Below, one piece after another: positions 1 through 8,494 of a stretch of DNA of 64,000 nt. The notes beneath the pieces are model-generated. The model worked only from the letters and a program-made list of their open reading frames with translations, searched no databases and was not told where the DNA came from. The translations under genes were made by a program, and so were the position numbers. Within the stretch, counting starts at the first letter, position 1; each line of letters starts with the position of its first letter. Source of the DNA: CAG-303 sp034172985 (lineage in GTDB: Bacteria; Bacillota; Clostridia; Lachnospirales; Lachnospiraceae). The DNA lies in assembly GCA_034172985.1 (NCBI GenBank), contig JAXFDY010000199.1:21867-85866 (forward strand), in the 5' to 3' direction.

Positions 1-1
1 T

Positions 2-814
2 CCTGCATTATCAACATACCAGAACAACAGAGATCATAGGAAAATCGTAGTGATCGATGGAACATATGCATATACAGGCGGAGTTAATCTGGCAGATGAA
101 TATATTAATGAAATAGAGCGTTTTGGTCATTGGAAAGACACTGCTGTAGAACTTACAGGGGAAGTGGTAGACAGATTTACAGTTTTATTTTTGCAGAACT
201 GGAATCTGTACAATAAAAATACAGAAGATATTTCAGGATATATAAGAAAAAATTCTGTCGCATCAGAAGGATACGTTATGGCATATACAGATAGTCCTTT
301 TGATCATGAACAGATTGGCGAAAATGTTTATCTGGATATTTTGAATACAGCAACGGATTATGTACATATTATGTCCCCATATCTGATTTTAGATGATAAT
401 ATGATATCAGCAATGTCATATGCTGTAAAACGAGGGGTGGATGTAAAAATTATTATGCCTCATATTACAGATAAACCATATGCGTATATACTTGCACGAA
501 ATTATTATGAGACATTGATAAAAAAAGGTGTTCGTATTTTTGAATATACGCCTGGATTTATTCATGCAAAGGAATTTATCAGTGATGATAAAGAAGCTGT
601 GGTAGGTTCGATTAATCTTGATTATCGCAGCCTTTATCTGAATTTTGAATGTGCAGCATATATGTATCATGTTGCAGCTGTAGGAGCTGCCGAGACAGAT
701 TTTCAGGAGACACTTCAGAAATGCGAGGAAATCACTCTTGAAGATTGCAAAAATTATAGTAAATTAAAACGATTACTTGGAAAAGTCATGTGGCTGTTTT
801 CACCACTTATGTAA
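2..814 (+). CDS. cls: Cardiolipin synthase / phospholipase D family protein, 3' part
   Basis: This is the C-terminal 270 residues of a phospholipase D superfamily enzyme; the gene begins before the window. Both HKD motifs are visible. The first is at about residues 12-19 (H-R-K-I-V-V-I-D), followed by G-x-Y-A-Y-T-G-G-V-N. The second is near residues 188-195 (H-A-K-E-F-I-S-D) and is followed by a G-S-I-N-L-D-Y-R-S segment. Two HKD motifs with this spacing are typical of bacterial cardiolipin synthases, which join two phosphatidylglycerols at the membrane. The usual N-terminal membrane anchors would lie upstream. Family assignment is secure; the exact substrate is inferred. Confidence 0.88.
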   Translation, partial: PALSTYQNNRDHRKIVVIDGTYAYTGGVNLADEYINEIERFGHWKDTAVELTGEVVDRFTVLFLQNWNLYNKNTEDISGYIRKNSVASEGYVMAYTDSPFDHEQIGENVYLDILNTATDYVHIMSPYLILDDNMISAMSYAVKRGVDVKIIMPHITDKPYAYILARNYYETLIKKGVRIFEYTPGFIHAKEFISDDKEAVVGSINLDYRSLYLNFECAAYMYHVAAVGAAETDFQETLQKCEEITLEDCKNYSKLKRLLGKVMWLFSPLM

Positions 815-855
815 AATGTTTTCAGGTATTTCAAATGAAAGGAGATTAAGAAACC

Positions 856-2133
856 ATGGAAAAGAAGCCATTCGTAACATTAGAGCAGGTAAAGGAGATT
901 ACAAAAACATATCCGACTCCTTTTCATATTTATGATGAAAGAGGGATTCGTGAAAATGCAGCAAAGGTAAAACAGGCATTTTCCTGGAACAAGGGATTTC
1001 GTGAATATTTTGCAGTAAAGGCAACGCCAAATCCGTTTCTTATTAATATTTTAAAGGAATATGGCTGTGGTGTAGATTGTTCCTCTATGACAGAGTTGAT
1101 TATGGCAGATAAAATGGGATTTGCCAGTGACAAGATGGTAGATGGTATCATGTTCTCATCAAATGCCACACCTGCAGAGGAATTTGTTTATGCGAGAAAG
1201 CTGGGGGCAATCATTAATCTTGATGATTTTACTATGGTTGATTTCCTTGAAAAAACAGCGGGAATTCCGGAAAAGATTTGTTGCAGATACAATCCGGGAG
1301 GGGAATTCAAAATCAGTACAACGATTATGGATAATCCGGGAGATGCAAAATATGGCATGACCAAGGATCAGATGATCGAGGCATATAAGATCTTAAAATC
1401 CAAGGGTGTTAAAGAATTTGGTATACATGCATTTTTGGCAAGCAATACAGTAACAAATGAATATTATCCTACACTTGCAAAGGAATTGTTCGAGCTGGCA
1501 GTTGAATTAAAAGAAAAGACAGGTGCAAATATAACATTCATTAATCTTTCCGGAGGTATCGGAATCCCTTATACTCCGGACAAGGAGCCAAATGATATTC
1601 TTGTAATCGGTGAAAGGGTAAAACAGGTTTATGAAGAAGTACTTGTTCCGGCGGGATTAGGAAATGTGGCATTATATACAGAACTGGGAAGATTTATGAT
1701 GGGTCCGTATGGTGCACTTGTAACACAGGCTGTTCATGAAAAGCATATTTACAAGGAATATATCGGATGTGATGCCTGTGCAGCAAATCTGATGAGACCG
1801 GCTATGTATGGTGCTTACCATCATATTACCGTCCTTGGAAAAGAAAATGAGCCTTGTGATCATAAATATGATGTAACCGGTTCTCTGTGTGAAAACAATG
1901 ATAAGTTTGCCATTGACAGGATGCTTCCAAAAATTGATATGGGCGATTATCTTTATATACATGATGCAGGTGCACATGGTTTTGCTATGGGATATAATTA
2001 TAATGGAAAATTAAAATCAGCTGAATTACTGCTGAAAGAAGATGGTTCTGTTCAGATGATCCGAAGAGCAGAAACTGTGAAAGATTATCTGGCTACTTTT
2101 GATTTTTGTGATATCTTTAAGGATGTGGAGTAA
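856..2133 (+). CDS. lysA: Diaminopimelate decarboxylase (divergent LysA clade)
   Basis: This is a 425-residue fold-type III PLP decarboxylase. The PLP lysine is K55 in Y-F-A-V-K-A-T-P-N-P. A glycine-rich phosphate-binding loop N-L-S-G-G-I-G-I lies near residue 230, and a late Cys in S-L-C-E-N-N-D supplies the second active-site half. It would convert meso-diaminopimelate to lysine in the cytosol. The usual G-x-H-x-H-I-G-S-Q segment is replaced by G-I-H-A-F-L-A-S-N-T, so it belongs to a divergent LysA subgroup and another amino-acid decarboxylase activity cannot be excluded. The start follows GGAGATTAAG. The next gene begins 6 bp downstream, so the two are probably cotranscribed. Confidence 0.82.
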   Translation: MEKKPFVTLEQVKEITKTYPTPFHIYDERGIRENAAKVKQAFSWNKGFREYFAVKATPNPFLINILKEYGCGVDCSSMTELIMADKMGFASDKMVDGIMFSSNATPAEEFVYARKLGAIINLDDFTMVDFLEKTAGIPEKICCRYNPGGEFKISTTIMDNPGDAKYGMTKDQMIEAYKILKSKGVKEFGIHAFLASNTVTNEYYPTLAKELFELAVELKEKTGANITFINLSGGIGIPYTPDKEPNDILVIGERVKQVYEEVLVPAGLGNVALYTELGRFMMGPYGALVTQAVHEKHIYKEYIGCDACAANLMRPAMYGAYHHITVLGKENEPCDHKYDVTGSLCENNDKFAIDRMLPKIDMGDYLYIHDAGAHGFAMGYNYNGKLKSAELLLKEDGSVQMIRRAETVKDYLATFDFCDIFKDVE

Positions 2134-2139
2134 AATTAT

Positions 2140-3570
2140 ATGAGGTATTTGGAGAAAGAAATTGTAAACGGAAGAAATCCGGAAGAGAATATTCCTCAAT
2201 TTATCGCAGCCCTGATGGATATTTATCACAAATATTCATATGTTAAGCTATCTTTAAACTATTTCACTTATTATGAGATGGCAGGTGAAACAAAGATAAC
2301 AGATGAAAGACTGGTCAATGATACAAAAAAATTAAATGCGATTGTAAAGAAGCTTTCATCTGAAGATGAGTCAGAGTTAGATTGTGCAGTAAAAGAAACA
2401 GAAGTTTTAAGAAATGACGTTATTCAGATGATGAATGGATTAACTGCATGGATTGATATTTTTAATATCTATGAATACTGTCTGAACAGAGTGGAATATC
2501 AGTATAAAGACGGAGAAGAGTTTTTACATCAGTCAGATGAAGAGCTTACAAGAGATATACTGAAATATATTTTGAGTGATAAAGATCATGTTGTGATGAA
2601 CGGAAAAATCAGTGAGACAGTTCGTCAGTTGCCGATTCGTATGACAAAGAGCCGATTTTTTGAATTACTGAAAGAGGGCATGAAAGTATATAAAGATAGT
2701 GAAAAGGGCAGTGTCAATGACTTCCTTTATATGCTTAGAACTGTATCTACATTGGATATTTCAGATGAGGCATTTAAAATTTCGGATGATCTAAATGAAA
2801 TTTATCGGGAATTTTCTAATACAGACTTTGCAAAATTAGAAGAAGAGGGTTATAATCAGCTTAGGGCAAAGTTAAACTATGCCGTTGAATATATTCAGAA
2901 TGCTGTAGATTACTATATGATGCTGGCAGAAAATATCAATGATATTTATGTGATTCTCATCAGTTCAAAAGCATATCTGATCAATAAAGTGCCAAATCTC
3001 CTTAAGGGGTATGAAAAGAATCATGTTTCATCCATTCAGGACACAAAAGTTATAGAGAACTGTGCCCGTCTTGTGGAAAAGGAAAATCAGTTGTTTGATG
3101 GCACTTCCTATGAAGAGATCTGTGAAGAGATTGAAGATGGATTCCTTTTTCTTGAGGGAAAACAGGAAAAATATTCTGAGATATTTCAAAAATATAGTTA
3201 TCTGACAGAGACAATCTGCCAGAAAGACAGCGATATCGCTATCTTGTTCTCGAAAATCGATAAGCTGGTTTCCGGCAGCGTTTTTGCCGGATTCGAAGAT
3301 GAGGACGAACTTCATGAGATGGCGGATATGCAGTATATCACTGAAGAGGAAACTGTTTTGGAACAGGAGCTGACAGATTTTTTTAAATCTCATAACAAAA
3401 ATATTAATCGTGCGGTGATGGCTCATGTGTTGGCTGAATTACCTGTGTTTTTTAATAATGTAGAAGAAATAAAGAATTATATTTATGCTGCATTAACAGG
3501 TTGCAGGGACAAGGCCGAAAAGGCTGCTGTCACAGAAATATTTTTGTCTATGATAAATGAAGAACAGTAG
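2140..3570 (+). CDS. Hypothetical protein, helical, 476 residues
   Basis: I do not recognise this family. The product is soluble, acidic and rich in Leu, Glu, Lys and Asp, with no signal peptide or membrane segment, and appears mostly alpha-helical. No nucleotide-binding or metal-binding motif stands out. It starts 6 bp after lysA, using GGAG at the end of lysA as the likely ribosome binding site, and is followed 24 bp later by another unknown gene. The spacing suggests one transcript from lysA to gerW. Its coding character is convincing because of length, spacing and ribosome binding site. Confidence 0.75.
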   Translation: MRYLEKEIVNGRNPEENIPQFIAALMDIYHKYSYVKLSLNYFTYYEMAGETKITDERLVNDTKKLNAIVKKLSSEDESELDCAVKETEVLRNDVIQMMNGLTAWIDIFNIYEYCLNRVEYQYKDGEEFLHQSDEELTRDILKYILSDKDHVVMNGKISETVRQLPIRMTKSRFFELLKEGMKVYKDSEKGSVNDFLYMLRTVSTLDISDEAFKISDDLNEIYREFSNTDFAKLEEEGYNQLRAKLNYAVEYIQNAVDYYMMLAENINDIYVILISSKAYLINKVPNLLKGYEKNHVSSIQDTKVIENCARLVEKENQLFDGTSYEEICEEIEDGFLFLEGKQEKYSEIFQKYSYLTETICQKDSDIAILFSKIDKLVSGSVFAGFEDEDELHEMADMQYITEEETVLEQELTDFFKSHNKNINRAVMAHVLAELPVFFNNVEEIKNYIYAALTGCRDKAEKAAVTEIFLSMINEEQ

Positions 3571-3594
3571 ATATGTTATGGAGGAGAGAATGGC

Positions 3595-3903
3595 ATGGAA
3601 TTTTATGAGCATCTGTATGTCGGAAAAAAGATTGCAGATAAATCAGAAATGATAAAGACCAAATTAATAAAAAACGAATTTGTTCCGTTTGTACATGTTA
3701 TTCTTCTTCCATTAACAGAAGACGGAATTCTTGAAATTTATCCTGCATATATCTTAAGACAGCCTCTCTATCAGAAGAGTACGTTAAAGGTTGTAGGAAT
3801 AGCAGCGGATCATAGTGAAGCTTGTGAAATGGTACAGGATATTGTGAATGAGTGCTTGAAAACGGTGGGAAATATTGATTTGAGAAACTATTTAAAGTTT
3901 TGA
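3595..3903 (+). CDS. Hypothetical protein, 102 residues
   Basis: This is a small soluble protein of unknown function. It starts at ATG behind a strong GGAGGAGA; an alternative ATG lies 4 bp upstream in another frame. The pattern of short hydrophobic stretches (V-H-V-I-L-L-P-L near residue 36) alternating with charged residues suggests a compact alpha/beta fold. It sits between the 476-residue unknown and the DUF2953 gene with short gaps, so all are probably in one operon. No catalytic motif was recognised. Confidence 0.7.
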   Translation: MEFYEHLYVGKKIADKSEMIKTKLIKNEFVPFVHVILLPLTEDGILEIYPAYILRQPLYQKSTLKVVGIAADHSEACEMVQDIVNECLKTVGNIDLRNYLKF

Positions 3904-3916
3904 TAAAGGAAGAAAT

Positions 3917-4750
3917 ATGTTAGGGATTTTATTGACGATATTAAAAATATTGGGCATAATTCTGCTATCGGCGCTACTGCTGATAATTTTAATTTTGTGC
4001 GTTCTTCTTTTTGTGCCTGTCAGATATTCTTTTCGAGGAAAATTAGAAAACGAATATTTCATTACCGGAAAAGTCACGTGGCTTTGTTCTCTGCTCTATG
4101 TGCCAATTACACTGGATGAAAAAGGCTTGCATACGGATTTTAGGATTTTGGGATTTAAGCCTGGAAGAAGAAAAAAGAAAAAGAAGAGAAACATCCAGCA
4201 AACCGAACAGGAAAACAAACAGAAAACTGAACGGAGAGTTGAAACAAAAGTTGAAACAAAAATTGAAGAAAAAATTGAAGAAAAAATCGAACAGGATGAA
4301 AGTATATTTTATAAAATATATGAAAAAATATATCATAGAGTTACGAAAATAATCAATCTTATTCAGGAAAAAATAAAGGGATTAAAACAACTGAATGCAA
4401 AAAAGAATCAGATTCTTGATTTTTTCTGTGAACAGGAGTCTGTAGAAGCAAAAGAAAAAACCATAAAAATCGTCAAAAAGGCACTACATCATATTATGCC
4501 TTATCGTCTGGAAGCATATATCAAATTTGGATTGGAATATCCGGATGAAACCGGAAAAGTATATGCAGTGCTGACAACTTTGTATGGTGTTTATGGGAAA
4601 CATCTTGAGTTAGTTCCTGATTTCGAAAATAAAGTTCTGGAAGGAAATTTTAAATTAAAAGGAAGAATAAGATTGTTAAATGTAATATATTATGCTATAT
4701 ATTTATATAGAATTAAGAAGCTGAAGGAATTTATCAGTCTGTTAAAGTAG
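3917..4750 (+). CDS. DUF2953 family membrane-anchored protein
   Basis: This 277-residue protein has one N-terminal transmembrane segment (about residues 2-34: L-G-I-I-L-L-S-A-L-L-L-I-I-L). A P-V-R-Y-S-F segment follows, then a highly charged Lys/Glu linker and a C-terminal region with hydrophobic strands and helices. This layout, next to gerW, matches the DUF2953 family often found beside gerW/ytfJ in spore-forming Firmicutes. Biochemical function is unknown. The linker contains a 12-bp tandem repeat, annotated separately. The gene starts 14 bp after its upstream neighbour, behind AAAGGAAGAAAT. Confidence 0.72.
   Translation: MLGILLTILKILGIILLSALLLIILILCVLLFVPVRYSFRGKLENEYFITGKVTWLCSLLYVPITLDEKGLHTDFRILGFKPGRRKKKKKRNIQQTEQENKQKTERRVETKVETKIEEKIEEKIEQDESIFYKIYEKIYHRVTKIINLIQEKIKGLKQLNAKKNQILDFFCEQESVEAKEKTIKIVKKALHHIMPYRLEAYIKFGLEYPDETGKVYAVLTTLYGVYGKHLELVPDFENKVLEGNFKLKGRIRLLNVIYYAIYLYRIKKLKEFISLLK
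4238..4291 (+). repeat. 12-bp tandem repeat encoding VETK/IEEK
   Basis: Four and a half in-frame copies of a 12-bp unit encode V-E-T-K, V-E-T-K, I-E-E-K, I-E-E-K and I-E-Q in the charged linker of the DUF2953 protein. The 12-bp period keeps the frame, so copy-number change would only alter linker length. Confidence 0.8.
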
Positions 4751-4759
4751 GAGGATATT

Positions 4760-5176
4760 ATGGCAGAAAACAATAATTTTGATGGAACAGTACAGTCACT
4801 TTTTAAAGGAATGTCTAATCTGCTCACCACAAAAACAGTAGTAGGTGAAGCTGTAAATATTGATGATACCATTATTTTACCATTAGTCGATGTTTCATTC
4901 GGCATGGGAGCAGGCTCAAGAAAGGATAATGCAAAGGATACTTCACAGGGTGGTGTTGGTGTTAAAATGTCTCCAAGTGCAGTATTAGTCATTCATAATG
5001 GAACCAGTAGATTAGTGAACATTAAAAATCAGGATACAGTTACAAAAATTGTAGACATGATTCCTGAGCTTGTAGATCGATTTAAGACCAATAGTGAAAA
5101 TAGTAAGAGCAAATCTTCTGAAATGACAGACGAAGAAATCATCGATGCTGCGTCAAAAGGTCAGAAGGAGAACTAA
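4760..5176 (+). CDS. gerW: GerW (YtfJ) family sporulation protein
   Basis: This 138-residue protein matches the GerW/YtfJ family. It contains an I-I-L-P-L-V-D-V-S-F-G-M-G-A-G-S segment at about residues 39-54, then a glycine-rich G-G-V-G-V-K-M-S-P block and A-V-L-V-I-H. In Bacillus subtilis GerW is a spore protein needed for proper germination; the same role here is inferred. It starts 9 bp after the DUF2953 gene, behind AGGAGGATATT. The C-terminus is a polar Lys/Ser/Glu tail. Confidence 0.88.
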   Translation: MAENNNFDGTVQSLFKGMSNLLTTKTVVGEAVNIDDTIILPLVDVSFGMGAGSRKDNAKDTSQGGVGVKMSPSAVLVIHNGTSRLVNIKNQDTVTKIVDMIPELVDRFKTNSENSKSKSSEMTDEEIIDAASKGQKEN

Positions 5177-5243
5177 CCCCGGTTTAGGGTATTTTCGGAA
5201 AAATCCGCATATATTATAGAAAAAGGTACGGATGGTATTTTGA

Positions 5244-5384
5244 GTGCATAAAATATGTGGATTTATTCTTTTCTGGATGGCCGTGGGCATGGTTATCGGG
5301 ATGTCTCTGGACTGTAATTTTATAGTGATATGTCTTATTATCAGTATGATGCTGATAGGATTTAATATGTTTTGCAAAAGGTAA
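5244..5384 (+). CDS. Small two-helix membrane protein downstream of gerW
   Basis: This short frame of 46 residues begins at GTG immediately after an in-frame stop. The product is almost entirely hydrophobic. A first segment (C-G-F-I-L-F-W-M-A-V-G-M-V-I-G-M) and a second (F-I-V-I-C-L-I-I-S-M-M-L-I-G-F-N-M-F) are separated by a short polar turn, with a basic C-K-R end. This fits a hairpin of two membrane helices. The ribosome binding site is weak, and an ATG 30 bp further in is an alternative start. It fills most of the gap between gerW and the next gene. Function unknown. Confidence 0.6.
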   Translation: MHKICGFILFWMAVGMVIGMSLDCNFIVICLIISMMLIGFNMFCKR

Positions 5385-5396
5385 GGGAATACGGCT

Positions 5397-6089
5397 ATGG
5401 ACAGAATTGTACTTACAGAATTGAATTATGCTGAATGTGCCAGATACATGGGGTATGGCACAAGTACTCCCGACGAAACTGTGTTGGCATTGATGAGGGA
5501 GTGTGAATCTGAAATACGTTTCAGTGCAGTCCCTCGATTTGTTTATAAAATATTTGATATACAGAGGGACAATGGCGAAATCAGGCTGGCCCAGACAGAT
5601 ATGATTTTAAACGGAGAATCTATCCGCAAACATTTGGAAGGATGCGACAAGGCCATATTGCTTTGTGTTACACTGTCTGAACCTGTAGACAGAATCATCC
5701 GAAGGGCTGAGATTTCTGATATGGCCAAAGCTGTTGTCATGGATGCCATGGCAGTTACAGCTATTGAACAGGCCGGTGAGAAAGCTGAGATGATGATTCG
5801 TGAAAAATATGTGAAACAGCATGGACAAGCATATTTTACATGGAGATTTGGATTTGGATATGGAGATTTGCCACTTGCGGACGAAGTGATGGCATTGAAG
5901 ATTTTGGATGCGGGGAAAACAATCGGTGTAAATATTAATGAAAGTCTGATTATGTTTCCGCGAAAGTCAGTGGCCAATATTATAGGAATCAGTAAAGAAG
6001 AAATAAAATCAGGCAGGCGGGGTTGCAGCTCCTGTTCTATGAGAGAAAGATGCAAATTCAGATTAAGAGGTGAACATTGTGGATTTTAA
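5397..6089 (+). CDS. Methionine synthase reactivation (SAM-binding) domain protein
   Basis: This 230-residue protein resembles the AdoMet-binding reactivation domain found at the C-terminus of full-length MetH, here as a separate protein. The T-W-R-F-G-F-G-Y-G-D-L-P segment near residues 148-159 corresponds to the RxxxGYG-type SAM-binding loop. It would support reductive methylation of inactive cob(II)alamin. A C-terminal Cys cluster (C-S-S-C, then C and C) is present that classical MetH lacks. The end overlaps the start region of metH, which supports joint translation and function. Confidence 0.82.
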   Translation: MDRIVLTELNYAECARYMGYGTSTPDETVLALMRECESEIRFSAVPRFVYKIFDIQRDNGEIRLAQTDMILNGESIRKHLEGCDKAILLCVTLSEPVDRIIRRAEISDMAKAVVMDAMAVTAIEQAGEKAEMMIREKYVKQHGQAYFTWRFGFGYGDLPLADEVMALKILDAGKTIGVNINESLIMFPRKSVANIIGISKEEIKSGRRGCSSCSMRERCKFRLRGEHCGF

Positions 6090-8475
6090 AACACTAGTAG
6101 AGGATAGAAAATATATACTTCTGGACGGAGCTATGGGAACAATGCTTCAGAAACGGGGATTAAAGCTTGGTGGAATACCGGAGGAATTAAATATGACTTC
6201 TCCTGAAATTATTGAGGAGATACATAAGTTATATATTCAGGCAGGTTCTGACATTATCTATACGAATACATTTGGCGCAAACCGATATAAATTGTCTCAT
6301 TCTTCTTATTCAGTGTCTGAAATTGTATCGGCTGGTGTAAAAATTGCGAAGAACGCATGTAAAAATACTGATACACTGGTGGCACTGGATATCGGAACGA
6401 TTGGACAATTACTGGAGCCAACAGGAACCTTATCCTTTCAGGATGCTTATGAGTATTATAAAGAAATGCTGGTGGCTGGTGAAAATGCCGGAGCTGATCT
6501 TGTTGTTTTTGAGACACAGACAGATTTACTGGAATTAAAAGCTGCAGTTCTGGCTGCAAAAGAAAATACAAAGCTTCCTGTTATCTGTACTATGACTTTC
6601 GAGGAGAATAAGAGAACATTTACAGGAGTGTCTGTGGCAGCAATGGCAAAAACAATGGAAGGTCTGGGAGTAGAGGCCATCGGCGTAAACTGTTCTTTAG
6701 GACCGGTGGAATTATATGAGGTAGTGAAAGAAATGGCAGAATGGACAAACCTGCCGTTAGTCTTAAAGGCCAATGCAGGACTTCCGGATCCGGTCACAAA
6801 TGAATATCATATTACAGCGGAAGAATTTGCACAGGAAACGGTAAAATCGGCTAAACTAGGAGTGAAATATTTTGGTGGATGTTGTGGAACAGATGAATCT
6901 TTTATCAAAGCACTTTTTGATGCACTTAAGACAACGGAATTTCCTGCTGAAAAGAAAAGAGTATCAAAATCAGCAGTCTGCTCCGCTACTCATGTGATAG
7001 AATTAAACGAGCCAAGAGTGATTGGTGAACGAATTAATCCTACCGGAAAGAAAAGGTTTAAAGAAGCATTGCTTAATAAAGATATTGACTATATTTTGAG
7101 TCAGGCTGTGGAGCAGACGGATGCCGGTGCAGAAATTCTCGACGTCAATGTGGGCTTGCCGGGAATCGATGAAAAATCAATGATGATAGAGGTCATAAAG
7201 GAACTGCAGGGAATTACAGATGTCCCGCTTCAGATAGATTCTACTATTCCGGAAGTAATCGAAGAGGCATTGCGGGTTTATAATGGAAAACCGATTTTAA
7301 ACTCTGTAAATGGTGAGGAAAAATCTTTAATAACCATACTTCCTCTGGCAAAAAAATATGGGGCTTGTGTAATTGGATTAACATTAGATGAGAATGGGAT
7401 TCCAAAGACAGCAGAGGGAAGATTTTCCATCGCTGAAAGAATCATGAATCGTGCATTGGAATATGGTATTCCAAAGGAAGATATTATTATTGATTGTCTG
7501 ACACTGACTGCCAGTGCAGAGCAGGAAGGTGTGAAAGAAACACTGAAAGCGGTAAAGCGTGTGACACAGGAGTTAGGATTAAAAACAGTTCTTGGTGTAT
7601 CAAATATTTCCTTCGGACTTCCGAATAGAGAAGTAATCAACCATACATTTTTGACTATGGCGCTGGAAAATGGTCTGACACTTCCGATTATGAATCCAAA
7701 TGTTTCTTCTATGATGGGAGCTTTTAAAGCATTTAAACTTCTGGCCGGATATGATAGAGATTCGAGAGACTTTGTCTCCAGATATTCTAATGTTGCTCCA
7801 AAACCGGCTGTAAAAGAAAGTGAAGGAAATCAAAAAAACAATACTACAGCAGATCTTTTAACGGCTGCACTGGAAAATGGATTGAAGCATGAAGGAAGCC
7901 AGTACACATCCAAACTGATTTATGAAGAAGGTATGGATTCCATGGAGGTAATCAATGAAATATTGATTCCTGCGCTTGATAAAGTAGGTGCCGGATTTGA
8001 AAAGGGAACAATATTCCTTCCTCAACTTATATTGTCAGCAGGTGTAGCAACTTCATGCTTTGAAGTGATAAAAGATAAGATGCGGAAGGAAAACGGAACA
8101 CCTGAGTCTAAGGGAAATATTGTACTTGCAACGGTGAAAGGGGATATTCATGATATTGGAAAGAATATTGTAAAGGTTCTTTTGGAAAATTATGGATATC
8201 GCGTCATAGATCTGGGAAAAGATGTAGATTATCAAAAGGTCGTGGATGCGGCTATTGAGTACCATGCAGAACTGGTGGGCTTATCAGCACTGATGACAAC
8301 AACTCTGGTATCTATGGAAAAGACAATTGAATTGTTAAAAGAAAACCATGTAACAGCAAAAGTGGTTGTGGGGGGAGCTGTGCTGACTCCGGAATATGCT
8401 GAGGAAATCGGTGCTGATTTTTATGCTAAAGATGCAAGAGAAACAGTTGAAATTGCAAAACAGGTAATTGGATAA
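6079..8475 (+). CDS. metH: Cobalamin-dependent methionine synthase lacking reactivation domain
   Basis: This protein has about 798 residues. Domains in order: homocysteine methyltransferase (about 1-290; zinc Cys in V-N-C-S-L-G-P near 204 and G-G-C-C-G-T near 268), pterin/methyl-THF binding (about 305-570), B12 cap (about 590-680) and B12-binding domain (about 685-798). The cobalt-ligand motif is D-I-H-D-I-G-K-N. It methylates homocysteine with methyl-THF through cobalamin. The C-terminal SAM-dependent reactivation domain is absent and is supplied by the preceding gene. I chose GTG 6079 because AAGAGG lies 8 bp upstream; an in-frame GTG at 6070 is part of that binding site. Confidence 0.92.
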   Translation: MDFKTLVEDRKYILLDGAMGTMLQKRGLKLGGIPEELNMTSPEIIEEIHKLYIQAGSDIIYTNTFGANRYKLSHSSYSVSEIVSAGVKIAKNACKNTDTLVALDIGTIGQLLEPTGTLSFQDAYEYYKEMLVAGENAGADLVVFETQTDLLELKAAVLAAKENTKLPVICTMTFEENKRTFTGVSVAAMAKTMEGLGVEAIGVNCSLGPVELYEVVKEMAEWTNLPLVLKANAGLPDPVTNEYHITAEEFAQETVKSAKLGVKYFGGCCGTDESFIKALFDALKTTEFPAEKKRVSKSAVCSATHVIELNEPRVIGERINPTGKKRFKEALLNKDIDYILSQAVEQTDAGAEILDVNVGLPGIDEKSMMIEVIKELQGITDVPLQIDSTIPEVIEEALRVYNGKPILNSVNGEEKSLITILPLAKKYGACVIGLTLDENGIPKTAEGRFSIAERIMNRALEYGIPKEDIIIDCLTLTASAEQEGVKETLKAVKRVTQELGLKTVLGVSNISFGLPNREVINHTFLTMALENGLTLPIMNPNVSSMMGAFKAFKLLAGYDRDSRDFVSRYSNVAPKPAVKESEGNQKNNTTADLLTAALENGLKHEGSQYTSKLIYEEGMDSMEVINEILIPALDKVGAGFEKGTIFLPQLILSAGVATSCFEVIKDKMRKENGTPESKGNIVLATVKGDIHDIGKNIVKVLLENYGYRVIDLGKDVDYQKVVDAAIEYHAELVGLSALMTTTLVSMEKTIELLKENHVTAKVVVGGAVLTPEYAEEIGADFYAKDARETVEIAKQVIG

Positions 8476-8494
8476 ATAGAAAGTGGTGATTGAA

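Noticed and set aside
5543..6055. Minus-strand open frame of 170 codons
   Set aside because: It is antisense to the methionine-synthase reactivation gene, whose motifs and ribosome binding site are clear.
5177..6078. Cobalamin or SAM riboswitch ahead of the methionine-synthase genes
   Set aside because: The short gap after gerW is mostly a small protein frame and I saw no conserved B12-box or SAM-box sequence.
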